Origin: Clostridiales bacterium
Lineage (GTDB): Bacteria > Bacillota > Clostridia > Christensenellales > Aristaeellaceae
Assembly: GCA_012523405.1 (NCBI GenBank)
Contig: JAAYIN010000050.1
Coordinates: 1 to 64,000 of the forward strand
DNA: 64,000 nt
Direction: 5' to 3'
Position 1 is the stretch's first letter, and the number at the start of each line of letters is the position of its first letter. Positions 26,217 to 34,130 of this stretch are shown in pieces. Made by a program: the position numbers and the translations under genes. A model generated the notes under the pieces. The model worked only from the letters and a program-made list of their open reading frames with translations, ran no database searches and was not told the origin of the DNA.

Positions 26217-27398
26217 TTAATCAAATAGCGGTATATCGAATGAAAACTTGAACTCGTTGGCATGTTTGATGGCTTTTTTATATTGCTTGGTTGAAATATA
26301 GGCCTCCACCAAAAAATAACTATAGAAGTCCATCATTCCACGAAAGCGGCGTTTCTTGGCGGTCTGGACACAGGCTTCCAGCAAAGCGCAATATTCCTTG
26401 TTATGCATGAAATCAGGATGCTCCAGCATGTAGGCAAGCAACAAGACCAAGGGTGTATCTATGACCGTGATCAGCGGCATGCGCTGCGCAGCCTCCTCGG
26501 GTCGTCCAACCCGAAGCAATGCATAGATCATTTTTTGATAGAGCAAATCCTTATCGACTTTATCGTGCTTGTGCGCCACTTCAGCACGCAAGAAATAGGC
26601 AATGGATTGCTCTGCCTTGCCGTACATCAGCAGCGTTGCCCCCATATTATATTCAAGCGTGTAGTTCAGTGAAATGTTTTTGGTGGTGTGGTTGATGTTT
26701 TTAGCGATGGAATACCAGTATTGCATTCGTTCACTTCCCTGCGTATTGGCGTAGCAGCTGCCGGCATGCATTGCACAATCAAGCATCCCCTGGATATTTC
26801 CTTGGGTTGCACAAACCTGATAGCCATGCTCAGCTTCCACTATGGCGGCAGTGTAATCGCCTATGCGAAAATAAATCTCTGCCAAGATCGAATACACCCA
26901 GCCTTCATTAGTGGTTTTGACGGTTTGCAGCAAAGCGGTTGCTTGTTGATCCTCCCCAATGCTTCGATAGTATAAGCATTTGACATACGCGTAGAGCAGG
27001 TTTTGCTCGCTTGTTAATTGCTCTCTGTTAAATTGCAAAGAGGCTCTTTGATTGGGATCATATAGCGCGCAAAGCAAACACGCATCCACTCCGCGGGGCG
27101 AAAACCTAAGCTGATGGCATAGGGCAACTGCCTCGGGATCAGTCTTGGGTAAATCATCGGTTTGCCTAAGGGCCGTAAACGAAGCCTTATATAATGCATC
27201 CAGCGTTTCAAGAGCCGTCGGATCGGTGACATACGTAACGTTCAAAACGTGAAATAATTCGCCTAGAAGCTCCGTCGTTCCCTTCGCTGCTCCTGTTTCA
27301 ATCTTTGATAGGTATGACGTTGCGCAGATGCCATGGCAAAGCGTTTCTTGGCTCATGTTTTGGGATAAGCGCTCTTTTTTCAGCAATGCACCAATCAT
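26217..27398 (-). CDS. HTH-TPR transcriptional regulator (RRNPP/Rgg-like layout)
   Basis: A 393-residue regulator: an N-terminal XRE-type helix-turn-helix (1-60, RLSQNMSQETLCHGICATSYLSKIE) followed by a helical repeat region to the end with TPR-like units (for example YSILAEIYFRIGDYTAAIVEAEHGY and FYSYFLVEAYISTKQYKKAIKHA). This layout is that of RRNPP regulators, which often respond to short peptides. I found no credible peptide gene beside it. AAGGAGG precedes ATG 27398. It is likely the regulator of the MFS gene behind it. Confidence 0.75.
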   Translation of the reverse strand: MIGALLKKERLSQNMSQETLCHGICATSYLSKIETGAAKGTTELLGELFHVLNVTYVTDPTALETLDALYKASFTALRQTDDLPKTDPEAVALCHQLRFSPRGVDACLLCALYDPNQRASLQFNREQLTSEQNLLYAYVKCLYYRSIGEDQQATALLQTVKTTNEGWVYSILAEIYFRIGDYTAAIVEAEHGYQVCATQGNIQGMLDCAMHAGSCYANTQGSERMQYWYSIAKNINHTTKNISLNYTLEYNMGATLLMYGKAEQSIAYFLRAEVAHKHDKVDKDLLYQKMIYALLRVGRPEEAAQRMPLITVIDTPLVLLLAYMLEHPDFMHNKEYCALLEACVQTAKKRRFRGMMDFYSYFLVEAYISTKQYKKAIKHANEFKFSFDIPLFD

Positions 27399-27430
27399 AA
27401 AGATCCTCCTTTGACATGGTGTCGGTTCAT

Positions 27431-27459
27431 ATTCTACAATAAGCGTTCTGGATTAGCAA
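27431..27459 (-). promoter_or_regulatory. Sigma-A promoter of the HTH-TPR gene
   Basis: Minus strand TTGCTA (27459-27454), 17-bp spacer, TAGAAT (27436-27431), about 33 bases before the ATG. Confidence 0.65.
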
Positions 27460-27567
27460 CTATCAGGTGCTGGAAAGGCAAACCAGCGAAGAGAAAATCC
27501 TATGGCATTTGGTATTTGCTTTGACTGTGCTGCTGCGGAACGTGAATGGCTGTTGTTGCGACATAGT

Positions 27568-27619
27568 ACAAAGAGCATCCGATCGCTTATCGCTAAAGCG
27601 CATGGATGCTCTTTGTTTT
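27568..27619. terminator. Terminator hairpin after the ABC exporter-type operon
   Basis: ACAAAGAGCATCC (27568-27580) pairs perfectly with GGATGCTCTTTGT (27604-27616), with an inner CGCTT/AAGCG stem. The T-run is better on the plus strand (TTTT), but the minus-strand operon ends just upstream at 27634 and is its likely user. Confidence 0.6.
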
Positions 27620-27633
27620 GGCGGTGCTGCGGT

Positions 27634-29388
27634 TTAAACGCTCCAGCCTAAGCTCTCCTGCTGGATTGTATAGAGCTTGTGATATAGTCCCTTTTTCTTT
27701 AGCAGTTCCTCGTGTGTACCTTCCTCAACCGCTTGCCCCTGATCAAGTACGATAATCTTGTCGGCGCTAGAGATGGTGCGCAATCGGTGGGCGATGACGA
27801 TAACCGTTTTGCCTTGGATTAACTCGCTGATCGCCTGCTGAATGTAGGCTTCACTTTCTGGGTCAAGGCTTGCGGTGGCTTCATCAAGCAGTACGATGGG
27901 TGCATCCTTGAGAAGTGCTCTGGCAATGGACAGGCGCTGGCGTTCTCCGCCTGATATCGTGCTGCCGTTTTCGCCAAGCATGGTTTGATATCCATTGGGC
28001 AGCTTGTCTGCGAATTCATCGCATCTCGCAGCTTTTGCAGCGGCGTAAATCTGCTCGTCGGTCGCATCCATATTGCCGATTTTGATGTTGTTGTAGATGG
28101 TGTCGTTAAACAGTATGACATCCTGAAATACGAAGGACATATGGCCCATCAAATGCTCTGGATCAAGCTCTTTAACGTTCACGCCGCCGATCTCAACACT
28201 GCCGCCTGTTGTATCCCAAAAGCGCGCGATGAGCTTTGAAATGGTGCTCTTGCCGCTTCCGCTTGGACCTACAAGTGCGGTGATGCCGCCCTTTGGAATG
28301 GTAATGCTGACGTTTTTGATCGTCTCCTCGCCAGTTTCGTTATAATGGAAGGAAACGTCATTGAGCTTAATATCATATTCCTTGATTTCCTTGGTGGCGT
28401 CGCCTTCCATAGGATCAATCGCCCTGAGGGCACGCATGCGTTTGATAGCGATCTGATGGTAGAATAGTTCGGGCAACAAGGTCAGCTCAACGAGGATAGG
28501 TCCATAGATGCGCGTTACCACCAGCAGGCAGAGCAGCATGGGGATCAGCTCGATTTGTCCGCCTGTGAGCAGTGTGGTTCCTGCAAATACAGTCAGTGCA
28601 ATGCCTGCCTGCAAGAACATTTGCGCACTTGTAATGAAGATACCTGTGCCAAATTCAAACTTGATGGCTAAATCACGCATCGTGCGAAGGGAATTTTCAA
28701 GTGCGGTAAATTGTTCGCCGTCAAGGTTACAAGCCTTAATTACCTTGATGCCTTCAATGTACTCCTGCACTTGATCGGATGCTTCTAGCTTGGAGGCAGC
28801 ATGCTTCTTGCCAAGTTTTGCTTGAATGCCTTTGCTTGCGATAACGATGAAAAATGCCGCGGGAACGGAAATAAAGATCGCAAGCGCCATGCGCCAATCC
28901 CAGATGGCGAACATCAAGCAGATGACGGTGATTGAAATCGCATTGGCGATTAGCTGTGGATATACATGGCTGAGCACATGTTCGGCTGTTCCGACATCGC
29001 CCATGAGGTTCGTGGTTAGCTCAGAGAGATTCTTTGAATTAAACACGCTCATAGGAAGCTTTCTGATATGCTCGGCAAGGGTGGTGCGTGCATTCTCACT
29101 CTCCATATAGGACGCGACGTAGGTTTTCTTGTAGTCGTTCTTATTGCAGAAGAACACAACAATCGCGCCTGCAATGCCTATCGTAAATAGCGTCCACATC
29201 TTTGTCCATGAGATAGCGCTGCCAGTGAAAGGGCCAATTAATTCCACGATGATTTGAAGCATGACGATAGAGGGAAGCAGCATAGAGAAATTGGTTAGTG
29301 TGCAGGCGCCAATGGCTGCTTTGAGATCCGTATAGCCTTTATCTGTCAGCATCAGTGCGTCTTGCAGCTTGGAGGGCTTATTAGACAT
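27634..29388 (-). CDS. ABC transporter with fused membrane and ATPase domains, subunit 2
   Basis: A 584-residue half-transporter of the type IV exporter fold: six membrane helices (about 20-310), then an ATPase domain with Walker A GPSGSGKST, signature ISGGERQRLS and Walker B PIVLLDEATASLDPES, and the switch His in IAHRL. Its ATG directly follows the stop of the preceding half-transporter, and the two should form a heterodimer. The pair resembles the YbtP/YbtQ-IrtA/IrtB class that imports siderophores despite the exporter fold. The flavodoxin and DUF3793 genes upstream support a metal role, but direction and substrate are inferred. Confidence 0.8.
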   Translation of the reverse strand: MSNKPSKLQDALMLTDKGYTDLKAAIGACTLTNFSMLLPSIVMLQIIVELIGPFTGSAISWTKMWTLFTIGIAGAIVVFFCNKNDYKKTYVASYMESENARTTLAEHIRKLPMSVFNSKNLSELTTNLMGDVGTAEHVLSHVYPQLIANAISITVICLMFAIWDWRMALAIFISVPAAFFIVIASKGIQAKLGKKHAASKLEASDQVQEYIEGIKVIKACNLDGEQFTALENSLRTMRDLAIKFEFGTGIFITSAQMFLQAGIALTVFAGTTLLTGGQIELIPMLLCLLVVTRIYGPILVELTLLPELFYHQIAIKRMRALRAIDPMEGDATKEIKEYDIKLNDVSFHYNETGEETIKNVSITIPKGGITALVGPSGSGKSTISKLIARFWDTTGGSVEIGGVNVKELDPEHLMGHMSFVFQDVILFNDTIYNNIKIGNMDATDEQIYAAAKAARCDEFADKLPNGYQTMLGENGSTISGGERQRLSIARALLKDAPIVLLDEATASLDPESEAYIQQAISELIQGKTVIVIAHRLRTISSADKIIVLDQGQAVEEGTHEELLKKKGLYHKLYTIQQESLGWSV

Positions 29389-31194
29389 TCAAACACTTCC
29401 CTTCGTTTTCATCGTCCACGTCGAGGTTTGATTGTAGGTGCGCCACATGGCGGCGTATTTTGCTTCCTTAGCCAGGAGCTCCTCATGCGTTCCAGTCTCG
29501 GAAATATATCCTGAATCCATCACGACGATTTGGTTTGCACTGCGAATGGTGGCAAGCCTGTGGGCGATGATGATAACGGTTTTGTTATGCATGAGCTTCT
29601 CAAAGGCTTTTTGAATGAGGTGCTCGTTCTCGGGATCAGCAAATGCGGTTGCTTCGTCAAGCACAACAATAGGCGCGTCCTTTACGATCGCGCGGGCAAT
29701 CGCGATGCGCTGCTTTTCGCCGCCGCTGATGTGAATTCCCTTCGTACCGATGACCGTATCATAGCCGTTGGGCATCTTGGTGATGAAGTCGTGGCATTGT
29801 GCAGCTTTTGCAGCAGCGATGATTTCGGCATCGGTTGCATTCTTGTTGCCTAGACGGATGTTGTCCTTGATGCTTTGCTTGAACAAGAACACATCCTGAA
29901 ACACAAAGCTCACTTGATTCATCAAGTACTCACGGTTCATATCGCGAACATCCACCCCGCCAACGGATACGCTGCCCTCCTGTACATCAAAGAAGCGCGG
30001 GATCAGGTGCGCGATGGTGCTTTTACCGCCGCCGGACGGACCGACAATCGCTGTTACCTCACCTTGCTTTGCCATGAAACTAACATCGCTCAAAGCTTCG
30101 ACTTCCTGCGAAACATCATAGGAGAAGGAGACATGGCTGAAGGCAACATCGAATTGCTTGGTGGTTTTAGGATGATCGGGCTCGGATAGTTCAGGCTCTG
30201 CGAGGATTTTGTCCATGGCTTCAATGCCGTTTAAAATACGCATGCTATCGCTGTTCACATACATGAGCTTCATGAGGATGGAAGCGATGGAAGGAACAAA
30301 AATCAAGTAGAAAATAAAGGTGATAGCATAGGTCTGATAGTCTGTGGTGTTCATGCCGATCAAAATACCCACAGGCAAAAGCAACAAGTAAATATGATTG
30401 ATGATTGTTGTGAAGGCAGAAAACGAATTCTCCCAGCTAAGCGTATAGGGGATAACCATTGCGGTATATTCCTTGATGGTATCGTGCAGGCGGCGGAAGG
30501 AATAGACGGTTTGCTTGAACGCCTTGACAACGGAAATTCCGCGAATGTACTCAACGGATGCGTTGTTCATATTTTCAATCGCTGTTTGGTATTGGGACAT
30601 TTTGACCCTTGCGCCTTCATTGCCATACATCGACATTTGCAGCACGAACGCAATCGCCATGCCAAGGATAGCCGTCAGACCAAAACGCCAGTCCACTGCC
30701 AGGAGTATCAATGCCATTACAATAGGCGAAACGGAGGCGGCAACGATGTCGGGAAGCGAGTGCGCGATGAATTTCTCGATGTTCTCAATGTTTTCATCCA
30801 TGATCTTGCGCAGCTTACCGCTGCCAATAAACAGATGAAATCCAAGCGGAACCTTTGCAATGTGCGAGGAAAAGTTCACCTTAAGCTCGTACAGTGTACC
30901 AAAGGCAGCCAAATGCGAGCACATAAGCGCGCCGAAGTACAGGACGATGTTTGCAATCATTCCGCCAAGCGCCATCCAGCCATAGTTAAACAATGCTGAT
31001 TGATTGAGCGTATCAAGGTTTGGATAGACGGAAATGATCTCCTTCACGATTTGGTAAATGGCAAGATACGGAATAAAACTCATGACTGCTGCTAGTGAGG
31101 CGAGGATGACAGAGGCGATGACCAGTGGCTTTTTCGTCATCGCAAGCTGCATCAGCCTAGCCATACCTGTTTTGGGCTTCTCGTTTTTCTTCAT
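29389..31194 (-). CDS. ABC transporter with fused membrane and ATPase domains, subunit 1
   Basis: A 601-residue half-transporter paired with the next gene. Six membrane helices precede an ATPase domain with Walker A GPSGGGKST, signature ISGGEKQRIA and Walker B PIVVLDEATAFADPENE. The ATAFADPENE form is one I associate with siderophore-type IrtAB/YbtPQ transporters. ATG 31194 has GGAGGG 7 bases upstream and is preferred over in-frame starts at 31227 and 31209. It lies 218 bases after the flavodoxin gene, with a hairpin between, and is still on the same strand and probably in the same operon. Confidence 0.8.
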   Translation of the reverse strand: MKKNEKPKTGMARLMQLAMTKKPLVIASVILASLAAVMSFIPYLAIYQIVKEIISVYPNLDTLNQSALFNYGWMALGGMIANIVLYFGALMCSHLAAFGTLYELKVNFSSHIAKVPLGFHLFIGSGKLRKIMDENIENIEKFIAHSLPDIVAASVSPIVMALILLAVDWRFGLTAILGMAIAFVLQMSMYGNEGARVKMSQYQTAIENMNNASVEYIRGISVVKAFKQTVYSFRRLHDTIKEYTAMVIPYTLSWENSFSAFTTIINHIYLLLLPVGILIGMNTTDYQTYAITFIFYLIFVPSIASILMKLMYVNSDSMRILNGIEAMDKILAEPELSEPDHPKTTKQFDVAFSHVSFSYDVSQEVEALSDVSFMAKQGEVTAIVGPSGGGKSTIAHLIPRFFDVQEGSVSVGGVDVRDMNREYLMNQVSFVFQDVFLFKQSIKDNIRLGNKNATDAEIIAAAKAAQCHDFITKMPNGYDTVIGTKGIHISGGEKQRIAIARAIVKDAPIVVLDEATAFADPENEHLIQKAFEKLMHNKTVIIIAHRLATIRSANQIVVMDSGYISETGTHEELLAKEAKYAAMWRTYNQTSTWTMKTKGSV

Positions 31195-31238
31195 TCGCTT
31201 TCCCTCCATATGATTGATCAATGACAATATTGCGTAGA

Positions 31239-31271
31239 AAACGCCACGGGCTTAAGAAGCTTATGGCGTTT
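31239..31271 (-). terminator. Hairpin between flavodoxin and ABC genes (possible partial terminator)
   Basis: AAACGCCA (31239-31246) pairs with TGGCGTTT (31264-31271). On the minus strand it ends in TTTT. It could partly terminate after flavodoxin or process the operon message. Confidence 0.5.
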
Positions 31272-31412
31272 CTGAGTTTTGCAAAGTTTTTGGCTGTGAG
31301 CGCCATGGATTGGAGCTATAGGCTATAGTGCTTTGCAATGGATGGCCCACAAACGCTTTGGAGTCATGCTTTTCCAAAACGCTTGCGGTATGGTGTGCTC
31401 AACAATATTTGA

Positions 31413-31835
31413 TTATGCTAATGCTTTGCCAAGCGCTACGCAGGCTTGCTGTGCATCGGCATCAGGTGACTCGTTGCAGATAACGGACTCGCAAGCAATG
31501 GCTGCCCTTGCGCCCTGGCAACGTTCGTCCCAGTTGCGCATCCACTCGCCATCGCCCCAACCGTATGAACCAAACAGAGCGATTTTTTTGCCGTTTAGCT
31601 TTGACTCGCAACCTTCAAACATGGGCTCAAATTCGTCTTCTTCCAGGACTTCCGAACCCATTGATGGGCAGCCAAAGGCAATAGCGTCAAAGCCATCCAT
31701 CAAATCAGAAGAAAACTCAGATGGAGTAAATAGGGAAACTTCAGCGCTTGCTGTCTTTGCGCCCTCGGCGACAAACGTAGCCATCTGCTCGGTATTGCCT
31801 GTTCCGCTCCAATATACAACTGCGACCTTACTCAT
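31413..31835 (-). CDS. Flavodoxin
   Basis: A 140-residue short-chain flavodoxin. The phosphate-binding loop WSGTGNTEQMA (residues 9-19), the FGCPSMG loop and the FGSYGWGDGEWM FMN-binding stretch are all present. It carries electrons in place of ferredoxin and is often induced by iron limitation. A TGAGGT element lies upstream of ATG 31835. Its place between DUF3793 and a siderophore-type ABC pair suggests reduction of imported ferric iron or replacement of Fe-S proteins. Confidence 0.92.
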   Translation of the reverse strand: MSKVAVVYWSGTGNTEQMATFVAEGAKTASAEVSLFTPSEFSSDLMDGFDAIAFGCPSMGSEVLEEDEFEPMFEGCESKLNGKKIALFGSYGWGDGEWMRNWDERCQGARAAIACESVICNESPDADAQQACVALGKALA

Positions 31836-31866
31836 AATACATACCTCAATTCATTTGATTTATACG

Positions 31867-32415
31867 TTAAGCAGCTACTGTAAGCTGTATAACGCTGGTT
31901 CCATTGCGCCAATGCCTAAGATAGACAGCGGTGCATTTTTTGAACTTTGCAAAAAGCCGGAGTGCTTCTTGCTCATTGCCGTAGACTTTCCAATAGCCGC
32001 AGGCCTTGCAGTTTTGTCCCTTGTGATGGATAAATGCCTGCACATCATCAAAGGGATAGCTGAGGAATAAGCCGATCTCATGGGGGAAGGAGTCAAGGGA
32101 CTGGATGCGTGTTTTTAAATGCTCAACAGCCTCCTGCACGGTAGTGTATTGATACCCATGCACGCATAAAAAGCATCGCACGGATTCCTTTTGTAAATCT
32201 TCCGCGAGCTTGCTTTCTCTGTACACATAGACGAGCGCTTTTTGACTTGATCTGCGCAGCATGGTTACATGTACACCCTTCGCGCTTAGCAGCTCATCCA
32301 ACTTCTGAATTTCATTTTCCAGCTCCTGAGCGGTGTTATAAGCTACGGTAAATAAATTGGCTGTCTTTAATGAAGCTAGGGTCGGAGAGCAATGCGCAAT
32401 GAGGAGATTTTCCAA
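31867..32415 (-). CDS. DUF3793 family protein
   Basis: A 182-residue protein of the DUF3793 family, function unknown, often found next to flavodoxin genes in Clostridia. The family features IAHCSPTLASLKTANLF at the N terminus, FPHEIGLFLSYPFDDVQAFI in the middle and CGYWKVYG plus F-KKC toward the end are present. Cysteines near the middle and end could bind a metal or be redox-active. The start is TTG 32415, with AAGGAGG 8 bases upstream. It is the first gene of the operon after a long structured leader with two palindromic sites. Confidence 0.85.
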   Translation of the reverse strand: MENLLIAHCSPTLASLKTANLFTVAYNTAQELENEIQKLDELLSAKGVHVTMLRRSSQKALVYVYRESKLAEDLQKESVRCFLCVHGYQYTTVQEAVEHLKTRIQSLDSFPHEIGLFLSYPFDDVQAFIHHKGQNCKACGYWKVYGNEQEALRLFAKFKKCTAVYLRHWRNGTSVIQLTVAA

Positions 32416-32440
32416 AGTAAGTTCCTCCTTATACTGAGAA

Positions 32441-32456
32441 GTTAGAATCGGCTAAC
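32441..32456. promoter_or_regulatory. Operator-like palindrome GTTAG-N6-CTAAC, copy 2
   Basis: GTTAG (32441-32445), 6-base spacer AATCGG, CTAAC (32452-32456), between the leader hairpin and the ribosome-binding site of the DUF3793 gene. It has the same half-sites and spacing as the upstream copy. Confidence 0.6.
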
Positions 32457-32473
32457 CTCTGGAGATTTTATAT

Positions 32474-32500
32474 GCGCTCGGGGGGCTGAATCCCGAGCGC
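32474..32500 (-). other. GC-rich leader hairpin
   Basis: GCGCTCGGG (32474-32482) and CCCGAGCGC (32492-32500) form a perfect 9-bp stem in the 5' leader of the DUF3793-flavodoxin-ABC message, between the two GTTAG-N6-CTAAC sites. Confidence 0.65.
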
Positions 32501-32516
32501 TGAGGGTGGCCTAGGA

Positions 32517-32542
32517 GGTTGGTTAGCGGCGTCTAACTAACC
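32517..32542. promoter_or_regulatory. Operator-like palindrome GTTAG-N6-CTAAC, copy 1
   Basis: GGTTGGTTAG (32517-32526), spacer CGGCGT, CTAACTAACC (32533-32542): 10-bp arms with one mismatch, placed at the predicted transcription start. The half-sites recall the GTTAG/CTAAC of DtxR/IdeR iron boxes, but the spacing differs from the classical box. Confidence 0.65.
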
Positions 32543-32550
32543 ATGCGCAT

Positions 32551-32579
32551 ATAATACCATGTTTTGGTTTCGCTGTCAA
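32551..32579 (-). promoter_or_regulatory. Strong sigma-A promoter of DUF3793-flavodoxin-ABC operon
   Basis: Minus strand TTGACA (32579-32574), 17-bp spacer, TATTAT (32556-32551). A repressor bound at the adjacent palindrome would block initiation. The leader to the TTG start is about 130 bases. Confidence 0.8.
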
Positions 32580-32745
32580 CACATCTATCGTGAGATGTTT
32601 TATATATGTTTAAATACATAATATCATAACGAAAAATGAGTGTATACAAGCGTTTGGTGCTAATTGATAATAGACGATAGAAGTGAAATGAGTTTTCATT
32701 GCAAATAAAAAGGAAAGTTTTAACATGATGGGCTTATTTTGGTTC
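32580..32745. other. AT-rich intergenic stretch
   Basis: It holds a small ACATCT/AGATGT hairpin (32581-32598) and otherwise AT-rich sequence without a recognised gene, terminator or promoter. It separates the metal-type operon promoter from the end of the next lacI-type gene. Confidence 0.4.
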
Positions 32746-33798
32746 TTACCCCAAACGACGATAGCCTAGCTTTGCTCCGCAGCTTTCGCGTACCACCAGC
32801 GTTGCGTCCCTGACGATTGTAAAGGACTGACGGACGCTGGACTGCTTGGACATGAGCAACTCGCAAATGGCGCTTCTGGCATGTTCGTCAGGATGCAGGT
32901 CAATGGAGGTGAGCGGGGGATCGGTATAGGGGCAAAAGAACTGGTTGTCGCATCCGATAATTGCCATATCATCAGGAAGCTTAAGCCCCATGAGCTTGAG
33001 TTGCTTGATTGCGCCAAGGGCAACAAGATCATTAAATGCGACAAGGGCAGTGGGCTGCTGCTCCTTTGGGAGGCTTGATAAAAGGCGCTGAACGGAGCGT
33101 TCGCCGCTCTCTGCGTCAAAGCCGCCTTCTAGGTGATAGGCGGGGATGTCTGGCAAACCCAGATCTCTCAGTTCCTCCAAGAAGCCTTGACCGCGCGCGC
33201 CTGATCCGCCAACCTGAAAAGAACCGCCGATGAATGCAATTCTGCGGTGACCCAGCACATGCAAATGCCTCACGGCATGCCGAACGCAGCTGATCAGATC
33301 GTTATACAGACAGATGCAATCCAAACCTGTGATGGGCGGACAAATGGCGACGATGGGCATGTATTGATTGAGGTGGGAGAGTGCAGCGCGGAGACCGGGC
33401 TTACATGCCTCCCAAATGCCGCCTACGAAGAATGCACCTTCAAGCCTGCGGCGAATTAACTCATTGACAACTTCGCTTTCAATTTCCTGATTGGCTGGGA
33501 GCTGATACAGTAAGACGGAGTAACCATTCCTGCGGGCTTCATCCTCAGCGGCAGAGAATAGCTGCGCAAAATAAGGGCTTGTGACGCTGGGCATGATGAT
33601 GCCCAGCGTTTTATTGTTACCGTTCTCCAAATCGCGTGCAATGGCACTGGGCGTATAGCCGTGCAGATCAATCACCTGCTGAACACGTTCGCGTGTGGCG
33701 GGGCGTACATTGTTTTGACCTGACATGACGCGAGTGACAGTTGCGGTAGAAACCCCTGCTTCCCGCGCAATGTCATAGATGGTAAGTTTTTTATTCAA
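32746..33798 (-). CDS. LacI-family regulator of the uronate-glycan locus
   Basis: A 350-residue LacI/GalR regulator with a standard DNA-binding head (LTIYDIAREAGVSTATVTRVMSG, residues 5-27), a hinge, and an effector domain beginning LGIIMPSVTSPYFAQ. The start is TTG 33798, with AGGAGG 7 bases upstream; no ATG fits. It is divergent from an eight-gene glycan locus. Two TGTTA/TGTAA-type palindromes lie in the shared region, one beside its own promoter, so it probably represses both itself and the locus. The inducer is likely a uronate-containing sugar. Confidence 0.88.
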   Translation of the reverse strand: MNKKLTIYDIAREAGVSTATVTRVMSGQNNVRPATRERVQQVIDLHGYTPSAIARDLENGNNKTLGIIMPSVTSPYFAQLFSAAEDEARRNGYSVLLYQLPANQEIESEVVNELIRRRLEGAFFVGGIWEACKPGLRAALSHLNQYMPIVAICPPITGLDCICLYNDLISCVRHAVRHLHVLGHRRIAFIGGSFQVGGSGARGQGFLEELRDLGLPDIPAYHLEGGFDAESGERSVQRLLSSLPKEQQPTALVAFNDLVALGAIKQLKLMGLKLPDDMAIIGCDNQFFCPYTDPPLTSIDLHPDEHARSAICELLMSKQSSVRQSFTIVRDATLVVRESCGAKLGYRRLG

Positions 33799-33855
33799 AA
33801 TCGTTCCTCCTGCAAAAAATGGTGGGGAATTACGTATAGATTAGATGATAATAGC

Positions 33856-33884
33856 ATTATATATCATAGTGAAGTTGAATGCAA
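33856..33884 (-). promoter_or_regulatory. Sigma-A promoter of the second lacI-type gene
   Basis: Minus strand TTGCAT (33884-33879), 17-bp spacer, perfect TATAAT (33861-33856). The palindrome at 33892-33905 lies just upstream of its -35 box. Confidence 0.75.
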
Positions 33885-33891
33885 TAAGGAA

Positions 33892-33905
33892 TGTTAGCGG
33901 TAACA
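33892..33905. promoter_or_regulatory. LacI/CcpA-type operator, distal copy
   Basis: TGTTAGCGGTAACA matches the relaxed catabolite-responsive consensus TGWNANCGNTNWCA and is part of a 16-bp dyad ATGTTA-N4-TAACAT. It could be bound by the adjacent LacI protein, by CcpA, or both. Confidence 0.65.
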
Positions 33906-33983
33906 TAAAGTTGCAATGCGTAGCTTAAATTAATTAGATGAATTTACTGGCATTTGAGAAATAAATAAAAGTGAAAAAAGATG

Positions 33984-34012
33984 TTGACAATTTGATGGTA
34001 GATATGTATAAT
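33984..34012 (+). promoter_or_regulatory. Consensus sigma-A promoter of the uronate-glycan operon
   Basis: TTGACA (33984-33989), 17-bp spacer, TATAAT (34007-34012): a perfect consensus promoter, so expression must be held down by a repressor. Confidence 0.92.
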
Positions 34013-34072
34013 AAAGCCATCAAAAAAGGTGAAACCAAATAGAAATGGCATGGAATTAACTCGCGTTGTGAA

Positions 34073-34086
34073 TGTAACCGATAACA
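34073..34086. promoter_or_regulatory. LacI/CcpA-type operator, proximal copy
   Basis: TGTAACCGATAACA fits the strict cre consensus TGWAANCGNTNWCA at every position. It lies about 55 bases downstream of the predicted start site, a roadblock position. The distal copy is about 180 bp away, suitable for looping. Confidence 0.75.
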
Positions 34087-34130
34087 TTTCGTGGTTTTGC
34101 CGAACAAGACAATATTGAGGAGGTAACCCA

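Noticed and set aside
27502-27651. 49-codon open frame near the HTH-TPR regulator, considered as a signalling-peptide gene
   Set aside because: It runs through the terminator hairpin and into the end of the ABC gene, with a charged middle and no secretion signal.
33456-33671. Short minus-strand frame inside the second lacI-type gene
   Set aside because: It is a shadow frame of a well-supported LacI protein.
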